Below, piece after piece: positions 42,990-52,994 of a DNA stretch of 64,000 bases; the stretch's first letter is position 1, and every line of letters begins with the position of its first letter. The position numbers were made by a program, and so were the translations under genes. The notes below the pieces were generated by a model. The model ran no database searches, was not told the origin of the DNA, and saw only the letters and a list, made by a program, of their open reading frames with translations. This stretch comes from Hyposmocoma kahamanoa. Its lineage: Eukaryota > Arthropoda > Insecta > Lepidoptera > Cosmopterigidae. The stretch is taken from contig NW_020654972.1 of the NCBI RefSeq assembly GCF_003589595.1, positions 10,187,243 to 10,251,242 on the forward strand, read 5' to 3'.

Positions 42990-43130
42990 TGACTGTGTCA
43001 ATCGTGACTATGGGACCTGTTAAGGGCCCAAAACGTCGGTTTGTTTGAAAAAACAAATATACGCGATTTAAATCCGGCAAAATAGTTTCATTTCCTATGC
43101 GTAACAATCGCGAAAACCTAAGAACTCGTT
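42990..43130 (+). repeat. Penelope-like terminal fragment
   Basis: 'actatgggacctgttaaggg', 'cccaaaacgtcggtttgttt', 'aaatatacgcgatttaaatc' and 'tcgcgaaaacctaagaactc' match the inverted arms at 52245-52415 and 52995-53150. A stem of gggacc against gggccc precedes the 'aaaacgtc' block. Confidence 0.58.
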
Positions 43131-43257
43131 AAAAAAATATTCGTTTACAGAAATGAGATAAAAAAGTGTTTGCAATTTACAGAAATAATTGTAAAAAAAT
43201 ATAGTGCGTGTGTGACGGACACGAGCTCAGGCCCTATAAGGCCATGGCAGCTCTACG

Positions 43258-43455
43258 TCAACTGCCTCTGTGGCCGAACGACTACCATGCTGAACTGCCA
43301 CGCAGAAGTCTCGGGTTCGATTCCCTGGCCAGGAGAAATATTTGTATGGCATATTTCTCTAGTGAGTTTGGGTGTGATTTGTGGTTGTCTATGTGTGTCT
43401 GTCCATGGCACTTGCGAAACAGGGTTTCTCTGGAGCGAGGCTAAGAGCGTGTGCG
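43258..43455 (+). mobile_element. SINE-A
   Basis: 'caactgcctctgtggccgaa', 'gtctcgggttcgattccctg' and 'gagtttgggtgtgatttgtg' give head, B box and body. Moderately diverged, with a short TTATTATTA tail. Confidence 0.9.
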
Positions 43456-43634
43456 TTGTTATTATTACATGGTCGATCACACATACATTTTGTTTGCGAT
43501 TACAAAACATGAAATAGAGATAAAATGATTAACGGAAATACTAATAATTACAATAATAATGAGATGAAAAATAAAAATTAATAACATTGAGATGAATATA
43601 ATGATTACAGAAAGAATAAAGTTATTCTATATTT

Positions 43635-43925
43635 TTTTTATTATATCAAGTGACGGGACGAACAAGTCGTGCACCTGATGATAAGCTACACGCCTGTCCA
43701 TAACAGTTGCAGTGTCACTCAGAGCTTTAAATCGCAAAGATCTGAAGGGCACTGCCACTGCGCCTGTCAGCCTGAGACATAAGGTGACAAGTCTCATGTG
43801 CCTGTAATTTTACTAGCACGCTTACCCTTCAAAACCGGAACACAGTAATGCTGACATTACTGCCACAGGCGACGTGGCATTACTTGCTTGGACCAACTCT
43901 TTCACAAGGTGCTCTACTGCTACTG
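43635..43925 (-). repeat. R1 repeat, full length
   Basis: From 'atatcaagtgacgggacgaa' to 'ggtgctctactgctactg', with every block in order. One of the two best copies. The T-rich run to its left (43622-43634) is the A-tail of the minus-strand element. Confidence 0.92.
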
Positions 43926-44810
43926 AAAATTTATTCTATAGACATCGCACAAATTGTAGACTATATTATTTACTTATGGACGAATGTTGGACAGAGTACG
44001 GGAATAGACCTCCTGACCTCCAATCAGCCCGTTTACTCAAACTTCATCCTGTGCTCAAAAGGCCAGTGCCTGTTGGAGAAAGACCTCGGGTACACGTAGA
44101 CTACCCTCCCTATTCATAGTCATGTCATTTATTGCTTTATGTGGTATAAAAGGTCAAAGGGACACATAAACTTGATACGACGTCGCGTTGTGCTACAACG
44201 CGGCATCGTTTCACGATACGACGATTTTTTTATTTGTTATTACTCTCATTCATTTGTTAACTCTCTAATTGAAGTAATAAAGACCATAGCCTGAAGGCAG
44301 CTTTTACGTTAAGAACATCCCTGTCCCCATACAAGGCAATTATATATATCGCTTCAAGTCTACCTAGTTTCTACAGAGAGTTTTATTTTTTAAAACCTTC
44401 TTCAAAAATAAATATTACACGACATAAAATAAAAATGCTATACTTTTTTGCTTTTACGTTAGAGTTCAAGTTTTTTGCCAAAAGTTCAGATTTTAATATA
44501 ACAGATAACGTATCACGTTCATAGAGAAAAAGGTGCTTGAAGTTGCATGAAGACATGAGTCGCATATGATTCCTGGACTTATTTCAGAACGTTCCTTGAG
44601 TCATATGTATATGACTCGTTGGACAGGGAAGTTGTTAATAATCGAGATAAAAAATTACCCAAGTTGTTGGTGAAGTGGTAGGGAGGAGCGGAAACACTGC
44701 CTTTCCGTCCTCGCACTCCTCATATGTCGTGAACAATTTATAAACAGGGCTCCAGAATGTCTCTAAGAGATAAGTGTAAATAAATCAACATTCTTATACT
44801 GTGGTTACAA
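43926..44810. other. Unrecognised stretch with hairpin at 44181-44202
   Basis: No gene recognised. 'cgcgttgt' and 'acaacgcg' form a hairpin with a 3-base loop near 44182. A 60-residue reading frame ending at 44119 was examined and not recognised. Confidence 0.35.
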
Positions 44811-44814
44811 CACA

Positions 44815-45060
44815 CAAGAAAGTGTAATTTATATTAGGAGATATATTAATCTATTCATCTTAAGTGATAAGCAAAATACGACTTTAATACATTGAAAATA
44901 TGCATGAATTGTTTTAGATAACCATCTAAAAAAAGGCACAAATCCTTATATTACTAATTAAACTAATCGAAGTGGAAAAAAACTTACATAGGTTACTCAC
45001 AGATGGCGTTACGGTAAAAAGCCTTTTAAATAAAAAACAAAGATCAACAACATGCACATT
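44815..45060 (-). repeat. Inverted-repeat arm, left (pairs with 46515-46765)
   Basis: Reverse complement matches 46515-46765 over about 240 bases ('aacctatgtaagtttttt', 'gattagtttaa', 'tatctaaaacaatt', 'attaaagtcgtattttgctt'). It carries a one-mismatch version of the AGATGGCGCT motif (45001). Confidence 0.82.
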
Positions 45061-45064
45061 TTTA

Positions 45065-45310
45065 TAATACCTAGTGACAAGTCGTGCGCCTGGTGCTAAG
45101 CGACACGCCTGTCCATGGGAGTTGCAGTGCCACTCAGAGCTTTAAATCTGAGGGACATTGGTACTGTTCCAGACACCCTGACACATATGTTCACGAGCCC
45201 CATGTATCTGTAATTTCACCAGCACCCTTCCCTTAGCAAAACCGGAACGCATACTGCTTGGCAGCAGAAAGAGGTATGGAAGAAAAGAGTATTGCCAATA
45301 CTTCCCTTTT
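45065..45310 (-). repeat. R1 repeat, near full length
   Basis: 'gacaagtcgtgcgcctggtg', 'ctaagcgacacgcctgtcca', 'gtgccactcagagctttaaa' and 'ctgcttggcagcagaaagag'. It begins directly at the end of the inverted-repeat arm. Confidence 0.87.
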
Positions 45311-45500
45311 TTTTGTCCTGGGGTAAACTGGGCTCAACCCGCCGCCGTCGACGTCGTTCTAATGGGGGAGCAAAGTGTTAGAGGCCTCCCTTACTTAACC
45401 CCGCATAGTGTCACCCCCGGAAAACACCGAGCACGCGCACCGACCTGGGAACTCAGAGAGGTCCCCTGGACGACGCCATTCGCAACCTACAACTAATATA
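45310..45500. other. GC-rich remnant
   Basis: 'aacccgccgccgtcgacgtc', 'taatgggggagcaaagtg' and 'gaggtcccctggacgacgcc': an abrupt GC island resembling the 29.7-kb island in style. Probably a LINE 5' fragment. No domain seen. Confidence 0.35.
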
Positions 45501-46174
45501 GCAACTCAAATTGACTGGTTGAAACACGATTCAAACAACATATAATCGAACTTATTACAAGAGCCCACATACTTCGAGTTTGTCTGTACAAAGTCAATGT
45601 TGACAGATTTAAATTGAACTCTATGCTACTTGCTATATGAACGGTCCAAAGCTCCAGGTCTTATGTGTACCAAATAAAATATATTTTAATGTCTCTTTCT
45701 TTTCTTACAGGTAAGAAAGTGATGAACTGCAAGTGATCTTCGATCAAGTTGGTTTTTTTTTTGTTAAAAATAACTCGATATTGTTAACCCATTCAGTCCA
45801 GGATCGTAATTGACCATAATTTATTGTCCAACGAGATAAATTTTCATATTGCACCTGCACTATATATAACCGCCCCAGAAAACAAAAGTTTTGTCAGCTA
45901 GTATGTCTAGTTAGATAATATGTGTTCTAATTTTTTTATTCAATTTCTCGTTCTCGTTTTAATAAATGTTATTTTTTACACAATATCAAGCTGCAATACG
46001 AAAATTTGCATGGCGCGTTCACACTAGGTCGACATGTAAACACGTAAGTCGTCACACGTCGTATTGTTTCATTCGTCGTCGAAATGTTGACATTCCGCGA
46101 AGTATGTTTGTGTTGAAAACTACAAAAAAAACTTTTTTATTAAAAAAATCGATCTCTAAGCCTTGCTTAGCGGC

Positions 46175-46437
46175 TTTTGTATTGGAATTGCATCTATTTG
46201 GCAAGTTTTATTGAAATCGGTTAATGGAAAGTACGCGAAATCAGATCCATCCCTTGCCACCTTTTAGGGGTGGAAAGTTCTCTTCAAATTTAAATACGGA
46301 GTAATATGGATGTACCCTCTTTCCAACAATAAAGAATCATCAAAATCGGTTCACAAATGTTATCGCGTGACATATATAAAAAAAGAAAAAAGTACAGTCG
46401 AATTGAGATCCTCCTCCTTTTTTTGAAGTCGGTTAAA
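46175..46437. repeat. MITE-K, near full length
   Basis: 'ggcaagttttattgaaatcg', 'ggtggaaagttctcttcaaa' and 'gtaccctctttccaaca', ending 'tttttgaagtcggttaaaaa'. Confidence 0.78.
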
Positions 46438-46514
46438 AACAAAAGAAAGAGCTAATCTTTCTTAACTGGACTACGGTATGATTCATACCACCAGCAGACT
46501 TCCTGAATTTCTCT

Positions 46515-46870
46515 ACGTGCTTGTTGTTGATCTGTATTTTTTTATTGAAAATGTATTAGTTTTGTCGTAGCGCCATCTATGAGAAACCTATGTAAGTTTT
46601 TTCCACTTTGATTAGTTTAAGTAGTAATAAAAGGATTAGTGCCTTTTCTAGACGATCATCTAAAACAATTGGTACATATTTTCAGTGCATTAAAGTCGTA
46701 TTTTGCTTGTCACTTAAGACGAGTAGATTAAAATTGCTCCTAATACAAATTACACTTTCAATTATTACAAAGAGCGCAGAAAATGAAACAATTTCAACCT
46801 ATTTGATATTCATAAACAGAAACAAGTACTGATGTCACAGAATAAAAAACATTGTCGTATGTCAACTTAC
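46515..46870 (+). repeat. Inverted-repeat arm, right, plus extension
   Basis: 46515-46765 is the inverse of 44815-45060. The following 46770-46870 ('aaaatgaaacaatttcaacc', 'ctgatgtcacagaataaaaa') recurs at 61425-61510, so the underlying repeat is longer than the arm. Carries 'agcgccatct' at 46569. Confidence 0.8.
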
Positions 46871-46924
46871 AATAAATAAATTAAACTTTACAACTGTTAC
46901 CCAATCGGGTGACGATACTTGCAT

Positions 46925-47175
46925 AGATTTCTCATAGATGGCGGTACGGCTAAGAAGTCATTGAAACCCAAATACAATAATCCAACAAACAAGCACTCGG
47001 AAAAAAATTCGTGAGGTCCGCTGGTTCGTTTCGTTTGTCGTTTAGTTGGCATAGCGTCTGACACGGTTTGCTAGAAGACGTCGGTTCGAATCCGAATTTG
47101 TATTAACAATTATAACGAACTAGTGGAGTAATTTCACAAACAAATAATTGAATATCAATTCAATTTATATTTAAA
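46925..47175 (+). mobile_element. SINE-C, diverged copy
   Basis: 'gatttctcatagatggcggt' (46930), 'aaattcgtgaggtccgctgg', tRNA-like 'tagttggcatagcgtctgac' and B box 'ggttcgaatcc', then the tail 'aactagtggagtaatttcac' and 'aataattgaatatcaattca'. About 50 bases after the B box are missing. Confidence 0.78.
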
Positions 47176-47333
47176 CTTCACAAAGTTTTTGCTTTCGATG
47201 CACCGCAACTCGCTACTTACGAAGGTCAGGGCTGAAAATAAATGGTTTACTTTTGTGCAAATTTCACACTGAATCACGACCTATTTGGCTTGCTGCAGCA
47301 CACAGAAATCTTTTGACTATTGGGCGTCACGTA

Positions 47334-47488
47334 GTCCTAATTGAACGCGAACACGCGAACATCGCGCGAATTGACTATGCGATCATCGCGCAACCGTGCA
47401 ATGAGAAAATACGGGTGTCTTAATAGTTAGTCGGCGACCAAAACTCGCGCGAACTTGCAATGGTCGCGTAATCGCGTTCAATTAGGAC
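47334..47488. mobile_element. 155-bp MITE with 16-bp perfect inverted ends
   Basis: GTCCTAATTGAACGCG at 47334-47349 and its exact reverse complement at 47473-47488, extending imperfectly inward. The interior is rich in CGCG and 'cgcgaac' words, very unlike the AT-rich flanks. No obvious target duplication. Confidence 0.78.
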
Positions 47489-47595
47489 AACATACGCCTG
47501 AGATTACTATTTTGTTTTGAGGTATTTTTAAAAAAAAAAATGTTGTTTGTTTTTATTGCCTTAAATCTTGATTTCTGTCATATGTTTTTTAAACT

Positions 47596-47660
47596 ATTTA
47601 TTGAGAGTGTGATGCAAGTCAATAAACGTTTTATCTATCTATCTACCTATCTATATTAAT
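47596..47660 (+). repeat. LINE 3' terminus with ATCT microsatellite
   Basis: 'tgcaagtcaataaacgtttt' followed by five to six ATCT-type units is a common LINE 3' end form. No coding part remains. Confidence 0.5.
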
Positions 47661-47689
47661 GAGAATTTGATGAAGTGCCATATGCCTTT

Positions 47690-47822
47690 TACCCTCCCCT
47701 TTCAAAACCGGAACTCAGTAATGCTTACATTACCGTTTGGCGGCAGAAATAGATTAGGTTAGTACTTACTTACAGTACTTCCCTGGATCAAATCTTTTAC
47801 AAGGAGCTCCATTGCTACGAAA
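47690..47822 (-). repeat. R1 repeat, 5' half
   Basis: 'cctttcaaaaccggaactca', 'taatgcttacattaccg', 'ggcggcagaaatag' and 'caaggagctccattgctacg'. A small duplication of 'agtactt' appears in the middle. Confidence 0.82.
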
Positions 47823-48220
47823 CTACTCACCTACTGCAATTAACAAAGGTTACGCAATCTAAAAAAGAAAAATCACAAATTCAACAACGATATTAAATTT
47901 TCCCACCAATAAACTAAATTTAGAACTCATCAGCGAGTTCCGCCTAACGTATATTTATGACGCGGACTTTGCAACAGATTTCATATCTGTTATTTATCAT
48001 TTTGTCCTGTTATCAGATTAGGAATTTATGATTGTTCAACTTTGTATTTGTTATTGTTATCTGTATTCTAAATCCTGTTCGATTATTTTGATGAATTACC
48101 AACAATCACCTTGTAAATACACTTGGGGCAATGTATATACGCTTATATAATAAAATTCGGTTGACATTCAAAATTAGGCTTTAAACTACAGTGAAACAAA
48201 AACTTTCAATTATTAAACTT
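47823..48220. other. Unrecognised stretch
   Basis: No gene or shared repeat recognised. Confidence 0.3.
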
Positions 48221-48221
48221 T

Positions 48222-48536
48222 CTTTTTTTAATGTAAAGAAGGAAGCAAACGAGCCGACGAGCCACTTGATTCCCATCAAGTGGGTGGTCATCGTCGCCCA
48301 TGGACATTTGCAACATCAGATGAGCTGCCTATGCGTTGCCAGCCTTTGAGAGCCCCGTAAACACGCGTTTTGAAGAACCCCATTTCATAGCGCAAAGGGA
48401 ACAATTCAGGAGGAAGATCATTCCACACCTTGCAGGTTCGAGGAAGAAACGAACGAGATGCCCGTGTTGTCTTACAATACCAGGCATCTAAGATGTGGGG
48501 ATGGACTCTACTCCTTTGGCGGGAGGTGCGATGGTA
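48222..48536 (-). pseudogene. LINE ORF2 C-terminus and 3' UTR, running into gap
   Basis: Minus-strand translation: 'YHRTSRQRSRVHPHILDAWY', 'CKTTRASRSFLPRTCKVWND', 'LPPELFPLRYEMGFFKTRVY' and 'GSSSDVANVHGRR' ending in a stop at 48288. This is the C-terminus of a Jockey/CR1-group reverse transcriptase, uninterrupted over the visible 83 residues. The 3' UTR has a perfect hairpin (48262-48270 against 48275-48283) and an A-tail (plus-strand T-run near 48226). The upstream part lies in the N gap, so intactness cannot be judged. Confidence 0.9.
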
Positions 48537-48936
48537 NNNNNNNNNNNNNNNNNNNNNNNNNNNNNNNNNNNNNNNNNNNNNNNNNNNNNNNNNNNNNNNN
48601 NNNNNNNNNNNNNNNNNNNNNNNNNNNNNNNNNNNNNNNNNNNNNNNNNNNNNNNNNNNNNNNNNNNNNNNNNNNNNNNNNNNNNNNNNNNNNNNNNNNN
48701 NNNNNNNNNNNNNNNNNNNNNNNNNNNNNNNNNNNNNNNNNNNNNNNNNNNNNNNNNNNNNNNNNNNNNNNNNNNNNNNNNNNNNNNNNNNNNNNNNNNN
48801 NNNNNNNNNNNNNNNNNNNNNNNNNNNNNNNNNNNNNNNNNNNNNNNNNNNNNNNNNNNNNNNNNNNNNNNNNNNNNNNNNNNNNNNNNNNNNNNNNNNN
48901 NNNNNNNNNNNNNNNNNNNNNNNNNNNNNNNNNNNN
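48537..48936. other. Assembly gap (400 N)
   Basis: Exactly 400 unknown bases. The round number suggests a placeholder or rounded estimate. Reading frames through it are meaningless. Confidence 0.99.
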
Positions 48937-49190
48937 GAACCGACGTCTTCTTGCATACCGTGCCAGACGCTATACCAACTAAGTCACAGATAAATCTGTC
49001 ATAGATTTCTCATAGATGGCGCTACGACTAAAAAGTCGTTGAAAGACCAAGTACAAAGACACGACGCAAGCACATAGAAAAATTCGTGGCTTAGTTGGTA
49101 TAGCGTCTGGCACGGTATGCAAGAAGACGTCGGTTCGAATCCGACCGGATCGAAGGATTTTTTTCTGAGTGTTCGATCTTTGTACTGATA
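48937..49190 (+). mobile_element. SINE-C with inverted partial duplicate
   Basis: 49000-49190 is SINE-C: 'atttctcatagatggcgcta' (motif 49014-49023), 'acgacgcaagcacatagaaa', tRNA-like 'cttagttggtatagcgtctg', B box 'ggttcgaatccgaccgg' and 'ctgagtgttcgatctttgta'. 48939-48982 is the reverse complement of 49090-49135. The forward copy lacks about 20 bases before 'cttagttgg' that are present at 54.8 kb. Confidence 0.85.
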
Positions 49191-49204
49191 ATTAAAATGC
49201 ACTT

Positions 49205-49830
49205 TTTAAAAAAAAAAATCAACTATCTTGAAAAACCACAAAAAAATACTACATTAAAAAGCGAAAAATAACAAAATACAGATTTAATCCAAAAGACAAC
49301 AATACATGTAATACTTTTTATTTATTTTTGTCTTATTTCGTTTTGTACACCGTATTACAAACTAAAATGTGACAATTTTTGTCCAAACCTATTACCTATA
49401 ATTTTAATAAAATAATATTATTGGTATGTGCTACCTACTGATCCGTTTGAAGTTTTACTTTACCACAAAGAAAAACTATTCATACATAATTATTTACAAT
49501 ATCTAATCAGATATTTTTGAAGTCAGTACCAGCAAAGGAAAGTTAATAAGTATGTATTAGTATTTAGTAAATAGTATATCAATTTAGGCATTTCTTTATT
49601 TTTGTTTCCTTGGTTGGCATACAATTATTAAAAACTTTATTGTTAATAAACAGCTTCTGCGGACATGAATGATAAAAATCCGTGGCAGTGACCCGCTTAG
49701 CTCTTGAAGGTAGTCTCAATCTATGATGTTTGAAATAAATATTTTAAATAATTAATGTTTACAAATGTTTATACACAAATAGCATCCCCTAGAGTTACTT
49801 CGTCATTCTTCTCAGGAGTTCTTTAGCAGC
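49205..49830. other. Unrecognised AT-rich stretch
   Basis: No gene recognised. At 49788-49830 and 50200-50240 the words 'cccctagagttac' and 'ttcttctcagg' resemble the 3' UTR of the LINE at 16.7 kb, a weak relic on both sides of the R1 copy. Confidence 0.35.
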
Positions 49831-49834
49831 AGCA

Positions 49835-50115
49835 AAGCCTTCCTTGTGAAAAAGTTCGACCAGGGAAGTACTACCACCTTATTTATTTCTGCCGCCAACC
49901 GTAATGTGAACATTACTGTGTTCCGATTTTGAAGGGTGCTGGTGAAATTACAGGCACATGGATCTTGTCAATTTAAGTCTCATCGCAGTACCCCTAAGAT
50001 ATTTGCGATTTAAAGCTCTGAGTGGCACTGTAACTGTTATGGATGGAAGCGACACGCCTGTGTCGCTTATCAACAGGCGCACGACTTATTCGTAACTTCT
50101 CTTGGTATTATATAA
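49835..50115 (+). repeat. R1 repeat, full length
   Basis: 'ccttgtgaaaaagttcgacc', 'gtgctggtgaaattacaggc', 'agctctgagtggcactgtaa' and 'caacaggcgcacgacttatt', ending 'ttggtattata' plus A-run. Contains a local duplication of the 'gcgacacgcctgtgtcgctt' segment. Confidence 0.88.
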
Positions 50116-50465
50116 AAAAGGTCGATTTCTATGTAGGTATGATGTTTGAAATAAATATAGTATATGATGAAATGTGTACAAATGTTTGTGTACAAACAGT
50201 AACCCCTAAAGTTACATACTTTTTCTTCTCAGGGGAATGTGCCTTCCCATGAGAAGTAGAGTTTAATCAATGACTAGTGTAATTTAATGTAATAAAAATG
50301 GTATAAAAATTATTTGACTTTAAACAGGGTAATTAATCATTAAGTGCGCCCAGGCGATTATTCTATGCATATAAGAGATGTCAATTCACACGCACACGCA
50401 CCTAGTTCAGGGGGTGTACTCTTGATCTCCGTCTGACATCCGTTTGAAACAATTACTGTCAAGTA

Positions 50466-51122
50466 CATTGACTTACAATTATATGGACGTCGGGTCCGCG
50501 CTAAAAAGTGTCCGAACTTATAGGGCGTTAAAATCGTATACAGAGCGTCATTCACGCTTTAGTCTTCGTTTGTTCGACTGACAGCGAAGCAAGCAAAATT
50601 AGACAGTACTGCGATGACATTCTTTAAAACTTTTTGTCAGACACTATACACGTGCAACCTGTGGAGCAATTACACCAAAACAGCCTACAGTGCTCTGCGA
50701 GACCAATTCAACAATGCCCTAAGGGAACTGACGGGGTTGCCTCGATACTGTAGTGCCTCTGGTATGTTCACGGAGGCTAGAATCGATGGTTTCCAGGCCA
50801 TCATTCGGAAAAGAGTGGCTTCCCTGCTGGCCAGAGTGAGGGGCAGTACCAACAGTCTTCTTAGAGTGATAGCAGAGAGGATGGACAGCCCAATCCTTAA
50901 ACATTGGATGTCCATTCATGTAAACGAAAATGAAAATTTTGCATTCTACTAACATAGTTATTTAAGTTCCTACTAACATTATATGGACATGTAGTCTGAT
51001 ATAAATTCTTTCATTTCATTCATTTCATTACAATTTAAATTCAACGTTTTAGCTTTTTCATATTCCTTTACATATCATTACGTTTAAATAGGTTGACTTG
51101 GGACTTTTTTTTCGTGGTTTTT
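50466..51122 (-). mobile_element. MITE-H with nested LINE, one end missing
   Basis: Starts at the normal 'cattgacttacaattatatg' end. 8-bp target duplication gtcaagta on both sides (50458-50465, 51123-51130). The element stops at 'gtggttttt', about 40 bases short of the usual terminus, so one inverted repeat is gone although the duplication is perfect. A LINE end interrupts it at 50622. Confidence 0.9.
50622..51029 (+). pseudogene. LINE ORF2 C-terminus and tail inserted in MITE-H
   Basis: Translation has 'FNNALRELTGLPRYCSASGM', 'FTEARIDGFQAIIRKRVASL', 'LARVRGSTNSLLRVIAERMD' and 'SPILKHWMSIHVN', the C-terminal end of a non-LTR reverse transcriptase. The frame is open to the stop at 50950. A short 3' UTR ends in CATTT/CATTTCATT units. 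Uninterrupted MITE-H copies read 'gacattacaattt', which fixes the insertion point after 'gacatt' with a short catt duplication. 5' truncated. Confidence 0.92.
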
Positions 51123-51285
51123 GTCAAGTAAGTAATATTCGACAAAATTAAAAGACAAGAGTCTAATATGAAGCTTCATTCGCATCACGCGTCTTTTCAT
51201 TTGATCAAGTATTACTTATTTGGCAGTAATTGTTTCGGACGGATGTCGGACGGAGATCGAGAGTAGACCCCCAGATTCCAGCTTC

Positions 51286-52240
51286 CTCAGAAACTATAAT
51301 TAGTTAATACAACCAGTACTTATTAATATAATGTAAGAAGAATTTTGTAGTTTGTGATGATAGAAAATAAAGTATTTTTTAATTATTTTTTTTCATCAAA
51401 ATGCTTTAAACTGATATCGAAAGTACGTTATCTAATGAGTAAATCGACAACAATAACTTTTTAAAAACAAAATTAGGCCATAAAGCTTTGGTTGACCTAC
51501 TTTAAGAGTTAACAATAAGTTTACAGATAACAATACTGCTATAATAAATATATAATCGGAAAATAAAGTATAGAAACTTCAAAGTTCATAATTGTTATTA
51601 ATGTGAAATAACAATGTTTTCAACCCTACATTCCAAAATCCGAAGCAGAACTATAAGACGTAGGAAATCGGATAACGGAGCTCAAATGGAGCTGGGCATG
51701 ACATACTGCGAGGCGTGATATTGACAGGAGTAAACGCGATATCGAAATGGTGGCCAAGATATGTTGGTATGTCCTACAGCGAGATAGGTAGATAGTCCTC
51801 ATACTTATAGATATGGATTGTTTATTTATTAATATACAATTGTACGTTGTTGATACTTCTATATGGCGAAGCTATAGGCAGGAACTACATAGAAAGCACT
51901 GTATAAAGCCTAAGCATATATAGGGGTATCCCGCACTATCATATTATAATAATTAATTTTACGCCATTATTGTACATGAACGGGTTAAGACGACTAGGAA
52001 AAATTATATTCCATGTAATAAGAGCGAAAAAGACATTGTGTTTTTCGCATCAGCGGCGGCAGTCCAAGCGGAAGCAATAGTGGTACTCTCGTAGCCGACA
52101 CCGTGAAAGTAGTGACACATAGATTGGCAAAATCAGCGCAGGATCGAGGCGGGTGGCCAGCAGTGAATGAAATCTCGGCTGCGAATTGAGAGATGCTATA
52201 GAATGAATATGTTCATCTGAAAAGTTGTAATACTTTAAGG
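51286..52240. other. Unrecognised stretch
   Basis: About 0.95 kb with no gene or shared repeat recognised. 51650-51800 is somewhat coding-like in composition ('gagctgggcatgacatact') and recalls a Tc/LINE remnant, but no domain could be named. Confidence 0.35.
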
Positions 52241-52244
52241 GTTT

Positions 52245-52415
52245 CGAGTTCTTAGGTTTTCGCGACTGTTATACATGGGAAATGAGACTATTTTTCCAGG
52301 TTGAAATGGCGTATATTTATTTTTTCAAATAAACTAACGTTTCGCGCCCTTTACAGGTCCCATGGTCACGGTTGACTTAATGGTAGAGTCTTCAACCAGT
52401 CATGTCTTCACTATA
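52245..52415 (-). repeat. Penelope-like arm, left
   Basis: Reverse complement reads 'gaccatgggacctgtaaagg', 'gcgcgaaacgttagtttatt', 'ataaatatacgcc', 'tcgcgaaaacctaagaactc'. It is inverted relative to 52995-53150 and shares the further segment 'actggttgaagac'. Confidence 0.62.
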
Positions 52416-52604
52416 GTTACAAAAGTAAACCTACACATTCAATGAAGTTTGACAAACTCTAGGACCTCTATTATTATCTACCCAGGATGCTGCGCGAGGA
52501 AATTGAAATTTAAAAACATCCGAATTTTAACAGGGAATATGGTTTCTCCGTACCAGCAGTTTGGGTTCCAGTATCTCCTCTGATGAAAAATCCCAAACAT
52601 TAAT

Positions 52605-52828
52605 AATAACATAATAATAATAATAACGCTCACACTCAACATAGCCCCGCACTAGGGAAACCCTGTGTCGCGGGTGCCATGGACACACACATAGACAACC
52701 ACAAATTACACCCAAACTCACGAGAGAAATAAATGTAGGCCATACAAATATTTCTCCCGGCCCGGGAATCGAACCTGGGACCTCTGCGTGGCAGTCCGGC
52801 ATGGTAACCGTTCGGCCACGGAGGCAGT
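52605..52828 (-). mobile_element. SINE-A, full length
   Basis: Nearly consensus: 'actgcctccgtggccgaacg', 'caggttcgattcccgggccg', complete body, TTATTATTA tail. Lies between the two Penelope-like arms. Confidence 0.95.
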
Positions 52829-52994
52829 TAAAATTAATATGTTGTAATTTATTCTATATTCCATTATTAATTAATAATAAAATTAATGTAATAAAAAATT
52901 CGTATTGTTAAAATAAAATAATTAAAAAAAGGAAATTGAAATGTGCCTTGTTAAATTTAAAAATGAGGTATTTAATTAATAACTTTTGTAACTA

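Larger units (their letters stand above)
50400..51285. mobile_element. Palindromic MITE hosting a nested hAT MITE
   Basis: Left arm 50408-50465 ('gggggtgtactcttgatctc', 'cgtctgacatccgtttgaaa', 'caattactgtcaagta') mirrors right arm about 51205-51275 ('taattgtttcggacggatgt', 'cggacggagatcgagagtag'). The interior resumes after the insertion at 51131 with 'agtaatattcgac' and 'gaagcttcattcgcatcac', shared with 42770. Confidence 0.82.

Noticed and set aside
43874..44119. 81-codon frame ending in a proline-rich stretch
   Set aside because: Begins inside the R1 repeat and continues into unrecognised DNA. The protein-like look of the tail could not be tied to any family.
48288..49004. Reading frames of 169-222 codons across 48.3-49.0 kb
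   Set aside because: Most of their length is the 400-base N gap. Only the minus-strand C-terminus (48288-48536) is real LINE sequence.
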